Source of the DNA: Argyresthia goedartella
Taxonomy: Eukaryota > Arthropoda > Insecta > Lepidoptera > Argyresthiidae
Assembly: GCA_949825045.1 (NCBI GenBank)
Contig: OX463829.1
Span: 17,826,715-17,890,714, forward strand
Reading direction: 5' to 3'
DNA: 64,000 nucleotides
Below the pieces are notes generated by a model that made no database searches, was not told the DNA's origin, and saw only the letters and a program-made list of their open reading frames with translations. Of the stretch, positions 1 to 14,500 are shown piece by piece. The position numbers and the translations under genes were made by a program. Position 1 is the stretch's first letter; the number at the start of each line of letters is the position of its first letter.

Positions 1-329
1 AGTCTATGTGCAGCGGTGGGTCAATGTGGACTGAGCACGACGATGATGATGACGGAACATACATACATACTTTCAATAGATACACTACACTACATCTTTC
101 TAAGATTTCAAGCGAGGCAAAAAACCGGTCATTCCAAAGCAGTAGGTAGAGTCTTAGGGTACGCAAAGGTATCTTAGCAAAGGAGCGTCTAATTTAATAT
201 TTTTTGCGAGGAATTCATAATGAAATTCTTACCAAAATATTTTTCATTTTCTTTTTATAAGCAAAGCAGAATGTCGAGGGGGACATTTTTACCCTTACTT
301 TTATTTTCAACATAAATCTAGTTTGTTTC

Positions 330-870
330 GAGGGGCGCAGTTAGGCGGAGGCCACCTCAGCTGTTTTGGGAGACGCAAGTTTCTTAAAGAACGTGTTTCT
401 TGATTAAAATATTTTTTTATAGTGGAGGATTCAGTAATCATCAGTTTTTTGATGAGTCGATACTTTCATCCGAGGATCATTCTTTATTTAATATTTTTAT
501 TCAACCGAAATTTTAGTAAAATTAGGTATAGCTTATTTTACGCCTAGGCTCTTATATTTTACACTATTATTATAATACACTGTACCAATTCGCACACAAA
601 ATCTATATATTTCATTCTCTCAAAGCCCCAGTTTTTTTGACGCATCGCGAATGGGCATCTAAGTTGCATTGGGGCCCTGAGAAGAGCGTTCTGATCAAAA
701 TATTTTTGTAATATTGGAAGCTGGAGTATGGTGTGATCTAAAGTTTTTTTTATGAGATGATACTTTCATACTAGAATCACTCTTTCTTTTATATTTTTTG
801 ACTGAGCTTAGGTGTTCGGTGAAATGGAAATCGATCAAATGACTTTCAAAGTCAAATAGGGAACCCCTGA
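330..870. repeat. Two diverged direct copies of a ~300-bp segment
   Basis: The block around 400-530 (shared word 'aaaatattttt', then 'gatactttcat' and 'atcattcttt') reappears around 690-800 in the same order with many substitutions. A third partial echo lies at 1140-1200: 'ttcggtgaaatg' and 'aatcgatcaaat' occur at both 813-840 and 1148-1172. This looks like an old tandem duplication or an internally repeated, unclassified element. No coding potential is seen. Confidence 0.5.
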
Positions 871-2203
871 AAAAGTAATATTGCATCATCAAAACCTACT
901 CCTCCCCCTACGGATGTTTTATGCGAATTAGTACAGTGTCTACAATATTATTATGTGTATAATATTAGAAAAAGGCATGGCAATTTAAGTAAATTGATCA
1001 GTGGGACACAGAGTGGCTGATGACGTAATGCTTCCAATATAATCGTTTCGATGAATCGAGACATCGGCAAGTGGTTTTTCAATGAAACGTTACATCGGCT
1101 AATTAAGGCTGTAGAAATACTATCGCACTACTGAGCAATCGATCAGTTCGGTGAAATGAAAATCGATCAAATCACTTTTAAAGTCACATAAGGAACCCGT
1201 TTTTGCAGGGCCACCTTAATTCTATTCGCGAATAAATAATCCGCTAACGGGAACGCAATTTTCACACCCGCTTTTGTCAAAGAAGTCGTTTGTTGTTAAC
1301 AGGCGCTAAAACTCATTTAAATTTAGCCCAAAATAATGGAGCCGCCCGCCCTCGCTGCCGCCCTACAAAAATGACGAACGGAACCTCGACTGAAATTTCG
1401 GCCGACGAAGACCTTATAACTCTGACTTAGACTTTTTTCGTTCTTAATAACCCGAAACCTAGTTACAATCAAATATTAATTAAACAAGTTTATAAAACAA
1501 TAAGCAAAAGCAAATTGCGATTTGAATCATTCGCGCTTGAGAAGGTTTGCTGAGCATATTCAGAAGTTGCTGTAATTGGTTCCCAACCGAACTTTGTCGT
1601 ACTTGAATTATGTATAATCTAACAAGAGGATCCCGCTAATCCGAATTGTTAATACAAAAGAAACTCCAAGAAAAATTATAAATAGATGGGACAAAAAGTT
1701 TTCTAGTACCTAATAAATTTGAAGGACAAAATGGCACGGGCGCGGGGCGTTTTGCCCCTAATGCGATATTTATCACTTGCCTAATGGAAATAAACTCGTT
1801 GCACGCAATAGCGGCGACCCATAAAATAAACAAAATTGCTGGTAGCTAAAACACGGGCTGCCTGCGACAGCGTGGTTTCTGGATTTATTTCCTATAAATA
1901 ATAGCAATTTATTTTCAGTATTTTCTACATACCTGCCAAGGTTGTGATTTTGGCTAAAGTTCTGGATACTTCGAGGGTAACATTCGAAAGATTCGCTACA
2001 AGTATCTGAAAATTGCGATTGTGTGATCACGTGATGCGTGTGAGTGACAGCTCCACGGCTTGAAGCGCGGAACTCTTCTCTCACATATGAAGACTGTGAG
2101 AGAAGAGAATTTCGCTGTCACGTGTCACCCACCCAAATTTGCAAAATGCATTTATACTATCTGTTTTCCCGCCATTCTTCAGCACATGAGCGGAACGAAG
2201 CAA

Positions 2204-2300
2204 AGGCCGATTGCCCCCAATCACATAAAATGGAATATTGTAATACTGGCTAAAGGTGAGCCTCTGTGTCCCCGTATGGGAAAGCGTGAGGCCATATTTA
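2204..2300 (+). repeat. Fragment of the tRNA-Glu-like SINE body
   Basis: Contains the diagnostic body words 'aatactggctaaa' and 'ccccgtatgggaaa', which also occur in the longer copy at 37160-37386 and, in reverse complement, in the complete copy at 37977-38240. The tRNA-like head is missing, so this is a body-only relic. Confidence 0.5.
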
Positions 2301-2464
2301 CTTATGATTTTAAACTATGTCGTAGTTGTTCACATACGGTTTTGTATACGTTTAGCCATATATTCAATAGGTACTTTACTTATTTTGCATGACGTTAAGT
2401 TTGCCCACATCCGCGTCCAAGAATATATGAAGTTATATTCTCAGTGTGACTTCTTGCTGTACAG

Positions 2465-2591
2465 GTGGCAGTGGAAGGCGAGAGGCTACGGCGCCTGCGC
2501 GAGCGGGTGGAGGCGCAGGAGTTGAAACTGAGACGCTTACGGGCGCTGCGGGGACAACTCGACAGGAACAAGCAGGCGAATATCGCGCTCA
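2465..2591 (+). CDS. ASPP: ASPP visible exon 1: coiled coil
   Basis: Starts after the acceptor 'ttgctgtacag' and ends at the donor gtgagt (2592). It gives 42 codons plus one base (phase 1). The product, beginning [19 protein letters not shown], aligns with the ASPP2 coiled-coil segment that contains EKLKRLKE and RALKG. It is strongly Arg/Glu/Leu rich and GC-rich compared with the surrounding intron. There is no initiation codon: the reading frame enters from an upstream exon in phase 0. Confidence 0.9.
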
Positions 2592-5500
2592 GTGAGTATA
2601 GATTCAACAGTTATTCTTGTCGGATGGTATCTTACCATTTAGAGAAATCTAGGTGGCCACATGGAGTGTTAATAGGTAACAAGAAACGTCAAAGTCAAAG
2701 TTCTTTATTACTGTAGATATTTACAAATACTTAGCAAACGTCATTTTTTGCCTCTTCTCTACATTGGAGCACTGTGGGAGAAGAAAGGTGTAGAAACTCC
2801 CACAGATTGATTTTTAGATCTCTTTTAAAAATTGTTTGTGCTTAACTAATTCAAATATTACAATATTTATTATTATGACTAATAAGCAGGAATAAATAAT
2901 TACACTTTTATTAACAGCAAGGTCTTTGTTGAGCTAGATTAAGCCCATACAGTCCCGTCATTTAAGTAATCTTGAACATTGTAGTATTCCTTTTTCGACA
3001 AAGTCGCTTTAACATGCTTTTTTAATTGCTTAAATGGCAATTTCAAAATCTCCAGAGGAATCTTATTGTAGTAGAGATTGCGTCGTGTTGTGGGAACCAG
3101 AAACGATTGATATTAACTGCTTTACTATTTTAGTTAAACCGTCAATACCGAATTAGTTTTTAACAATAATTATTTATTTATGTTTTTATACTTAAGGAGT
3201 ACCAAGCTGCAAACACACGATATTAGTCTTAGATACTAGTAATACAAAGCCAATTATAGGAACTCACAGATAGAAGTGGCATAGAAAAAAGAAAAAAGTT
3301 ACACACTTAGCACATAATATCGCACTATGTTACACTATTAATACAGAATAGTGCACCAGAAAAAAAACATTACAACATCATAGCAAATAATTAGTTGCTG
3401 TTTTAGGCTATTTAGCCTAAAAATATATTACAAGTTACATGACTGAACACACACACCTGAACAAATGTATCAAATTTAAAATTTTAGATTGGAGAATTAT
3501 TATCATGAAGAAAACGACATGCTAGTTATCGCCTCACAGAAGGAATTGAGCAGTTGAATACATCAATATCCATATCTCTTGACAAATTATTCAAAGTACA
3601 ACTAGCTCGACTCAGGACAATATTTTGCCTGTAATTAGACGAGGAACATTTAAGTGATATAGTCGGGGGAAAGAGCCTTTTAGATCGAGTAGGCGTATTA
3701 AATGAAAGTTTATGGAGTAAATCCGGACATCCATCCGCGTTGCTTTTTACATGTGCTTAAGTAATTAGAGGATACATATGTTTTTTTTGTTTAAAGCACA
3801 GGGTTTGAGAAACTTTTTCTGAATACGATTTTATCATCACGTAAATGGCATACAAGAAGACAGCAGTATAGGAGACGCCATTATTCGCTCTAGCCGTAGT
3901 GAAAAGCTGACAAGTGAACTTCTATATACCCTCTCGTTAGTTTTTCCAGAACTTTACCGACCGCGTGTCGAATCTAGACAGATATTGGATTTTCATGCGG
4001 TAGATTTAGGCGTCGTCGAATAATGCGATGGCCGAATTTAATTGGCCGAAATTAGGATCGCCCTAGAGGCAGAAACGTCAATCAAATACAAATCGGCGGA
4101 ACCCTCCAACAGAACAATCCCCACGCGAACAAGGGTACTGTCAACGCCATGTGTTGACCACTCGTTTTTTGCCGGTTGTTTTTGCGTTAGATTAAATATT
4201 TACGTGGCTGGAAAATTGGCAAAAATACGAAGCTGACTAACCTTGGTAATGGCACACAAGGGTTCGAAAAGTGAACTAGCTGAAAGCGCAGCTAAAGGGC
4301 TCGCGAGATTTTTACTTTAGGTAAAAATCCTTTTAATTTACCACCAACGATTTACTAAAGGAATTAAAATTTAAAATCCACCGATTATTTAAATAACCAT
4401 TCACACCGACTTCGGTTTGTTTACAAACGTAATGTTAAAATAAAACAGAGGTAGAGAGTACGTTAGCATTGCGGTTCATACAAAGGGCATTGACAATTTA
4501 TACAGGGTGAAATTTTATTACCTGACCATATTTTGGGAAACGATAGGACCCATTATTATGAGCATTTTTCACCAAGAATCATATGGTCGTAACCAAAATT
4601 ATTTTTTGGGTATTCCATAGTAACTTGTAATCAACTCCATAGTAACTTGTAATCAAATCAACGATCGGGTTAATATACTGAGCGACGAAAAACATTTTTC
4701 ATTTGCGACCATATGTTTCTTTGGGTGATGTTTATAATTATCGGTGCTATCATTCCCCAAAATATGGTCAGCTCATCAAATGTCAACCTGTGTACAATGT
4801 CTACATGATAAATGGCGGATCGGAGTTATACAAACAAGACGGTTTATTTTATAGTTACCTACATAGAAATGAATACATAAACGACAAATTAACATAAGAC
4901 TTATTAATAGGAAAAGTGACTATTGTTACATAAAATTGAAAATGACATTAATATAAATAGAAAATTAGTTTGAACACTCACATTGTAGTACCTCCTCGGG
5001 GTATCTGTTAATGATAAGCAATAGATAAATGAATATGAATAGAAGGCGGAGATAAAAGTTATTTAAGGAAAAGGTAAATAAATATCACAGTTTTAACATG
5101 CATATGATTTAAAATTGAAGTCATCCTTGGACTATTGAAAGAGACACTCATTTTCATCATAGTTCAGCGACAACAGATACTCTTTCAAAGCCTTTTTTGT
5201 TTCCTGAAAGGGTTTGTAGGCGAAATTATGGGTATTTTGGATCAAGTTGAGTAGGGAAAGCAAAAGCAAAAGCAGGGTAACGTGCAAGTATGGTCCTGGC
5301 ATTGGGTACTACTGCACGACGGCGGCTTTTATTAATTTGGAGAGCGAAGGCAGAAGACGCGATGAAGTCTCTGTGGCCAGTAATTACGGCTTTGAAGATG
5401 TACAACTGTCTCACAGTCAGAACTCCAGCTTCCTGAAAAAGTAAGTCGCTGGGAAAAGTTATGGTTTATGTAACATTACTTTGAGAACACACCTTTGGGC

Positions 5501-8500
5501 TCGCTCTAATTGCACTAGGTGGGTTTTGGCAGCGCTACCCCACACTAAGATGCAGTAAGTTAGACAAGATTGACACTGTGCTGTATATTTGAAAGAGTAC
5601 CTCCAGTTTGGCCCCATTGAAAAAATAATAAGTCGGTCTAAGAGTTTGTTTCAAAATAAAAAATACTGGAAGTATGATATCATCCGTGCAAATGAAATTG
5701 CGCATTAGTTTTTCTCTTAAATCCTGGGATGATAGGCTTTGGAACGCTTCGGTTTACAGATCAGTCCGATTAGTGTTGGCCTGAGGAACAAAATGCACTA
5801 TGTGTTGATTTGGACAGCACTTGGTCAAACCCTTCAATGTCAAAGCTTAAACCTACAGGTATCATAGTTTCTTCATAAATGGTACTAAACGATTTGCCCG
5901 ATTGTGGCCTAGTGGTGGGCTCGCTTCGCTCGATCTTGTAAATACCTACATAGTTGTTGAGAATCAAACACATTCACAGTATACACATTCCTGTGATGTG
6001 GGAGGGCAAGACAGTCACGACACAAATATCCGTATTCAAAATGTCGCAAATATATATATGTCACCGTAAGATAGTCAAAACCGTTAGTTGATACACTAAC
6101 GCATTAGCTACCGACAGATAGTAAACCAGACCCACAGGGTTTGGAATTTACGTTTCTTTTGTTCTTACGTGTCAACCTAACACGAAGACTATTCGGGGGC
6201 TTCGCTGCGCTCGCCCCCTCTAGTCTTCACCTAAGCTACCGCAGTGTTTGCCCTGGTATTTCAATAGCAATTCAAGTTTAAACCAGTTTACTTTTTAACG
6301 GTTTTCACCGTTAGTTTATCAACTAACGCGTCGTATAGTAAGCAGTACGCTACAGTTTACTATCTGTCGATAGTTGACCAACTAACAAGAAAAAAAACCT
6401 TAGTTTATCAACTAAAGACAATCTTGCGGTGACATATATAAAAACAAGTTTGTTGTAAAAAGCAATGAAATCCCAAATCATAATACATTACATAACATAG
6501 CGTCACGCCTTTCCACATACGGGTTGGCAGAGGCAAAACTGTGTATTAAATAGTCCATGGTGCGTGACAGGGCACATAGTAGATAATAATAATATTTGAA
6601 AGTACTACCTTCCTCTGTCGCCACAAATACATATCGAATCACAAATACATATCGAATCACAAATACATATCGAATCACAAATACATATCGAATCACAAAT
6701 ACATATCGAATCACAAATACATATCGAATCAAAAATACATATCGAATCACAAATACATATCGAATCACAAATCAGATATTAGGTGGTGTGTGTGATATTA
6801 CGAGTAGGTGGTGTTTATCTTAAATCGAGAAACACCGATAATCCTAAAAATGTGTCCAATTAAAATTAACTGCTTTCGGAAGAATGTTTATCCGATAAAG
6901 TTCACGTTTCACTTCAGTACACGATTCAACAATATGAATACCCGGTGCACCATTAAAACCCGTCTAGTACAGGTAATTACATCTTTATTAACAACCTAAG
7001 ACTAAATCCCGGCGAGTGAATAATCGGCTGTTAAAGCTAGTCTGCTAATCAGAGCTTGTTAACCTTCATTCAATTAGCGAGAAAATACCCCTAATCAGAG
7101 AGAGTACCAATTTGATAAAAACTTGGAACAAGGGTATCAGGAACATATGTGCAGGAGGTTTAAAGCGACGCAAAGGAATAATTGAAATTCGAAAATTGTT
7201 AGTTAAGTAAGTCAATTGCAAACATTTAATTATTATTGTTTCACTTGGATGGAGGTGGTAGTGGTATCCAAGTATGATCCTGCACTTAGCGTCTCCTTAT
7301 TGAGTATATACATTTTAGAATTGGATAAGTTAAGCACTCCACATTTCAAACTTGCTGCCAGCTGGATTGCAGCTAAGCTTAAAGCCCATAACTAGATTTA
7401 ATTGCCAGCATAACTGTGGTGTTACAATTTCCTATGACTTAGATTAAATGTCAGTTGAAAGGAAATATCAAGCTCCAGGCGGATTGTAAAAGCAAATATT
7501 AGCTGGTGAATTTACTCTAAAGCTGGCTTTATCAACGTCGAGTGAAGTTAATCGGTGTTCATGGATTAAGTAAGGTTTGATTAGGACTACTTACTAGAGA
7601 ATGCTCCATAGCTAGGAAAGTAGTAACTTTTGTTGACATCGTAAGCTACATGATTCTTTGCAATATTATAGGTGTGTCTTGGATGCTGGTCACTGGTCAA
7701 AGTCAACCCGTCACTCGGTAAATGACAGAACCATTTAAGCGGCACTTAATTTGAGCAGGGGTCTATGGATTCGGCCATAATATGGTGCATTGAGTAATCT
7801 CAATGCGCCATATTATGTGCTAAGACTAATTTATTTCTGAGGTAGTATTTATCGGGGAATATTTAACTGTGCTGTAAAATTAAGCAAACAAATTATCTTC
7901 ACTGATTAAGCTACCGTATACTAAAAAAAAGAAGCACAACCAACAAAATCGTAAACACTATCAAAACAAATTGTTTCTTACACAGTTCACAACAAATATC
8001 TGGCTTTAAGATCACCAATTCCGTTTTAAAATCTAAATATTCTTAGTAAAACTAAGTTACTGGCTTGCACTCAAAATTCCCAATCCTTACTACGGAATAT
8101 CTAAAATTCGTGTGTTTTTCTGCACCACACTAATTAAAGTTTCGTATTAAAATTATTTTGGCTCTTTCCGCGCCAAATTATTTTTCTAAGAATATTAACT
8201 GAAAAATTCAATTGGGTTATATATGTTAGGCTGGAACTTAGAAGAAGCAAAAGCGGACCGTAGCAGAGTGGAGAGGAGTGGAGCGTATGCAAATAAACAC
8301 AACATTTAATGATAAGAATATTATCTGCTAAAATGCACAAAAGGTCTAGGTCGATCACCTCGAGGACAAGATAAAGAACTATTCAAAAATCATTGTAGGC
8401 CAAAAAACGAGAACTTTCTGAGGAAAATGAACAAGGGTTTAGGTCAAGGTCAATAACGTCGAGGCCAATGAACTTCAAATGACATCAATATTAAAAACAG

Positions 8501-11500
8501 CAAAGTGCGTCCCCCACCCTCATACTACCACAACTCCAAGGATGCTTATAATGGAGATTTTTGAAATAAAAATTGGTAGTCTGTAAAGTCAGTTTACGGA
8601 CGATAATTTTACGTGATAACCTCGTAAGGTGAATTCTCTCTGTATTCCGCGCTCTCGCTTGCACGCTCGGCTCAGGCGGAACGTGACAATGAGTCATGCT
8701 TTTTCGTATGTGTAGCCGGCGTTCATCGATATATAAGACCTTATCACGTCAAAACTATGGATTTTCGACGGTTCGCTCATTTTGAAATGGTCTTTATATA
8801 TAATCTTTCATGACGCATAGGAAAAACCAGCAAAAGCATCTGAAGCCGCGGTCTTTCTTAAGTCCTATCTTTTGTTATCTTTTATTATTGCATTTTTTTA
8901 AATTGAAATTGAGTTGAAGTTGAGTTATCTTTTTTTGTTGCAATGTTAAGTACATATATATGTACATATTTTCATTTAGTTGATTATTGTGAATGCTTGG
9001 TTAGATAACAATGATTGCTTAGATGGTGTTTTATTCATTAAAACTTTTGCGCCTCAAAGATTAATTATTCTTTGAGGCCCGTAAGTCTCATTCTATTATA
9101 ATAGGTGCTTGGTGCAAGAAAAGTTGGGATTAAGTTTTTGTATGTCATAAAATAAATATCAGGTTTACATTGTGATATCAGATAATTACCTAATATAACG
9201 GTTTTACAAAAGTAGTAAAACAAATAGTCCCCGATTTATTAAACATATGATCCCTCATTTGTTCAATAAGTCGGGGATTATTTGTTTAGACCAGTCTGGT
9301 TTTATGGTTCTCAGCTGTAACTAATTCAGATATTAACTGCAAAAGTCTGTCTGTCTAGACAGCTGTTGTAGAAATCAATATTCAATTCGTTTATTATGCA
9401 GGGACAAGGCATAGCTCGTAGTTCCCTCGTTGAGTTAGGTACCACGCAAAGGTTTCACTAATTTTATAGGCTATAAATACAATTGTAAATATGTATTCGA
9501 AATTTATCCAATAACACTCAAGATCCCTATAGGTTTGATTGAGCCACTGCCCAAAATGATCACGTTGTAGATATCACTTCATAAAACCATTTCAGTCGCC
9601 TTATTCCGACCGAAAATTGGGGTAAGATTCAATTTTCCCATACAAGTAGATTGGAGTTAGTGACCTCTTTCCGGCTTCCTCAACGTAATACTTTTTTTTG
9701 TATCAATCTCCCTACCTAGGGGCACGGGCCTTTACCCGGATACGACTAAGATTGAGCCATAATCCACCACGCTGGCTCATTGCGGGTGATGGAGGGGTGT
9801 TGGGCTAGTGGCCAACCTACCGTCAGACCTTTTCAAGCTGCCCTACAAGGGCCTCGACTAGCTTTACGAATACTGCCACCGAGTGGCGATAGTAACCGGG
9901 ACGTTCTACAGCTTACAGTACGTGTCATCCAAAACACGGAATCGCTCGAAACAAATGCCTTATAGTAACGGAAACCCATCCAGTAACCGTCTCAGCCAGA
10001 TGTTGCTACCCGCAGGATCGTTTCCGATGTGCGAATACCGCTAGGCCACGGACGCTTGCGACGTAATTAGGTAATTAGTGAAAATTTCAAAACCTAATTT
10101 GGATGTTGGGGTAGGCTGTAAAACGCACCTGAGCGAAAAGACGCGATCGATGAGGTAATATTGTCTCATTTTCTTCTACTCTACTACCTCCAAGGATTGG
10201 GAAAAGTGTTGTCGGAAGAAACTTTCGTGAAATTTCCGCCTAATAAATTTTAATTTCATAATTATACCAGTCGTTTATACTTTGTCCACTCTATTAATGA
10301 TCTTTTGACACTTCCTCATTGCGTACTTATTAGTCAATGTTTTTCATTGGAAACGTCACAAATGTAAAATGTTTGAGCTGTCTAAAAACCATTAATAGAG
10401 TGGAAAAAGTATAATAATGTCTAGCCTGTGATGTCATTGAGTTAGATGAGTTCTGATTAATTCTTCAGCTATTGGCTGCATTAGAAATAAATAGCATTTC
10501 AACGAGCAAACAAAAATTTCTAACCTAACCTAAGCGAAATTCTAACTAAGCAACCGCCCCTTGAGCGACGATCTTGCACAGTCAGTAATTTAGATGCACA
10601 GTCAGTATTTTAGTTGCACAGTCAGTAATTTAGTTGCACAGTCAGTAATTTAGTTGTACAGTTAGTATTTTAGTTGCACAGTCAGTAATTTAGTTAAACA
10701 GTCAGTAATTTAGTTGCACAGTCAGTAATTTAGTTGCACAGTCAGTATTTTAGTTGCACAATTGGTTTTTATACGCCTGATTTAATATTTTCCCAAAAGG
10801 GATTATGGCTTAATGTTGATACATATATGCGCCTCCACGTTTGTTAAAACATGTGATACTATGTTGTGTTTAAGTTCATCTATGTCCATCGCTATACTCT
10901 GTTTGCCGAAACAAGTTAATGGGAAATAAATGCACTGGCATCTGATTGGTAGAGCCACGACGTTAAGACCGCGTTCACAGTGAGAGATTTTTTAAATTTT
11001 TTCGTGTTACTCATACCGTTCAGACGTCCTTTATTATCTTGTGTTAGTGCAATTGATAGCTTTTTCATATGACCCGGCTTGTTAATTAGACTTTCTGATA
11101 GAGTGCATACCTGACGAGTTGGCGCTTGTTTGACGGATTAGTCGACTATTAGTTGAAGTTGGCTGAGGGAATAAGCGAAAATGATTTTGTGGAAAGAAAA
11201 CGCAAACGAGTCTTAATTAAATATAACTAAGATTAACTATCTTATACTTAATTATCTGCCTATATGAAGCGTGAGCATATGTATGCATTTATTAGGTATG
11301 TATGTATTATATGAGATTAAGAAAAAAGCTGCTAAATAAAGTTTAATATGAAATCGGGTATTTTTGTTTGTAAAAGTATTTTAATTTTAGCATCTTGTAT
11401 TTGTCTAGTTACTCAAAACAGAAGGCGTCTTTACTTCTAACCAGTTTGGTTGACGCCCACTAGCGTCTTTCGCCCTTGTTTTTTATGTGAAATTGTGTAA

Positions 11501-14500
11501 CAGAGACAACGCTCTATTAAGTTGTTTCGGCAAATATATACAAAGGCACCTATCAAATAAGTATACAAAGGCACCTATCAAATCGGCGCAACCTGAGTTG
11601 ATTAATCCGACTGCAATTCCGCATTGCAGTGTCTTGACAGTCGCTTATTAATCCAGTACTATCCCCAACGGCCTCCATTAACATTGATCAGATTCTAGAA
11701 CAATCGACGGATCTCACGAGACCGAGGACTTGACCTTTTGTCAAAGTGAAAAGGGGTTGCATTGGCACTTAAATTTGATTGTCAATAACTATGTGATATT
11801 TCTAAGATAATTGATCTTAGCTGCTGAAACCTTAAAATGGTGTGAATCAATAGAGTGACTGAAGAAGTTGTGCTAGCATTATAGAGCCTGTATCGGTATT
11901 TTCAATAGCTCTCAAAATACGCAGCAGCTGTAACAAACATCTGAAAAGATGATGACAAATGAAATATCGGAAAAGCATGTAAATTTTGAGGCTTTATCTA
12001 GATTCGATTGATAGCGGCCTAAATGAGGTACCCACAGATTGTTTTGAGACAATTTCCTAAAACAATACGCTATCAGCGAAGTTACTCTCAAACGTCCCGA
12101 AACTTAGTTTATGTATAACAAGATTTAACTACGCTTAACTAGCAGCAACATAATTGTCTTATCTTAGCAAGATCTACCGGGGACCCAAGCAGTTAAACCG
12201 ACGCCAACTCAATATTATGGCAAAGCTATGTACTTTATACAAACTAGTGAATAAGTACATAGGTCACTCGATATTCTTGAAAAGCTGCTTTTTACATCGT
12301 GACATTAATTAGCTGGCCAAATGAGATCATTCATTTTGGGATAAGTCTGAAATTGCCGGATGAACAAAAATAATGTTATACTACATTTATTTATTTTTTC
12401 TTTTTTATTTATTTATTTCATAGGTATGATGTACAGCATTACAGGCTTTTAAGAAAAAAATTAAACAGCATCTCCTCTCTTCCGTATAGTGGGTATCTTA
12501 GTATGTATGTGTATCTATGTATTTATTGTATTCTATTAATTTCTTTTATAGTAAGTGTGTGGGATGTATTTTGATTTATCTGATAGTATATTGACTGTAT
12601 TTCTTTCTTTTAAATCTTAACTGTATACTCTCTATAAATATTTTTTCCTTTCCTCACAGGTTAGCTGTAAGAAGTAAGTTTCTTTTGAGAAATAAGCTCA
12701 CCTTTGCATATTGTTCATTATATTTTTTCCATTGTGTTTTTTGTGTAATAAAGAATTATTATAATTATTATTATAGGCAAATGACCAATGCGCTAAACAA
12801 ACAACAAAAAGAGGTAAAGGGTACATAAAGCATATTTACATATAAATTACAAATCAGTTTCCATTTTAAATAAATAATTTTACAACTATGGTCCCATAGT
12901 AATAAATTAATACAGTGACATATATTATCGATGTATAGCATTACAAACAGCTGCCCGCGGCTTCGTTTGCTTAAAGTCGTTTAACAATGGCCGGTCCATA
13001 CAAACTTTACTGAGCTCTGACTGAGCTGATCGCCTGCTTTGTTCAACTTCCTATCTGCAAGTCGAGTAGTTTCTGATTTTCATACAAAGTTTCATGTCTC
13101 TGGGTCCATCGGTTTAGGCTGTGTGTTGATATCAGTCAGCACTTCGAATTTTATAAGTAGATATATATTTAACTTTTTGGCTGGCTCTTTCAGATTTAGC
13201 GTAAAAAATTATGAACGTAACCAGCTGCAGTCGGATTACTTATTTTTATAATAATTCCACTTGTTCATCCTATAAACTTCAAGGGGTCGGGGGTGTGAGG
13301 GCGCAGAAAGTAATGATAAAAATACCGCAAATTTGCTATGTACATGATGAATATCAATCTTGTAAATTCAATATCTTGAAAAATCAGATCCACCTTCGAG
13401 ACCGTTTTGAGTATCTCTTTTCGGGAGATCGGCACCGGAGATCTCATACTGTCTCACTTTTAGCTGCTCCGCGGCATAACGACGCTGCGTAAAAACACTC
13501 TTTCAGGTTTCGGGCGGTCCAACTTTGGAACGCACTTCCTTGCACTATAAGAGACAGTCCCACTCTTTTCACTTATAAAAAACGTATTAAAGAGCCTCTC
13601 TTAAACTACCTCTCTCTTTGTAAAACTTATTGTATTTTATTATAGTATAAAAGTTATTGTACTGTAAAAATATGGGGTAGATGATTAAGAGTCACCCTGC
13701 TTTAAGATCAGAATAGTCGGAATGGTACAAATGGCCCTAGAAGTGATTGGTCGACAACCGAATGCTTGAGCTGATTGTATTCCTCCTGGGGTCGACACCA
13801 CAGTACCACAGAATAAGTAATAGATAGTACTACGCAGCACTGCAGATCGATACGGGTCGGTATCAAAACAACTGGACCTTGTTTTCATGAAGTAGCACTT
13901 AGGGTTCTGGACCTCTAAGTAGTTAGAAGGGTATTCCAGCAATGTTTAGACAGGAAGCGTTTGCTACTACCGATATTTGCGTGGGGGGAGAGAGGCGGGA
14001 GGTAACGGCAATCTCGTAACAAACGGCTAATACTGGTTATACTGAAATTGGATAAAATGTGTCATTTCAGTGACGAATTCTCCATGTGTGCTTAACTTAG
14101 ATACTATGTGACCGAATATACATATACGCATTGACGCCAGGATTTCAAGGGTCGCTAGCTAGCTAGAGCAATCTATTAAAACAAAACATTGGTTTGGCGC
14201 CTAACAAAAAAAAAAAACTTTTCACAAAAGTGCCCTCCGCTACTCATTCCAACCCACGACAACATAAATAACCCGTAAACCACCCCAGGAACACCTGTCC
14301 AGATACACGATAATAAATGAACCCATTCCGAGGACGATGCGCCCACAAAAACAATAATATCAATCACAAAACGGCGGTTATCTTTTAAATGACATCGACA
14401 GAAGCACAGTGCCACAGCGTGGATCAAAATAGATCATACTTGATCCAATAGTGGTAACTCCGTGACCCGTTTATCGGCAGCCAGGTGGGCAGTTATACGG

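Larger units (their letters stand above)
1..2464. other. Upstream intronic/flanking DNA without a recognisable exon
   Basis: AT-rich sequence before the first visible ASPP exon. I looked for the preceding coiled-coil exon and the ubiquitin-like N-terminal exons of ASPP and found no open, splice-bounded candidate, so those exons probably lie upstream of the window. The stretch contains diverged internal repeats (separate entry), a 13-bp perfect hairpin at 2073-2107 and a SINE fragment near 2204-2300. Scattered short open frames here have no coding character. Confidence 0.6.

Noticed and set aside
6478..6823. Open frames with repeated NTYRIT / RYVFVI
   Set aside because: They are the 18-bp minisatellite read in different frames.
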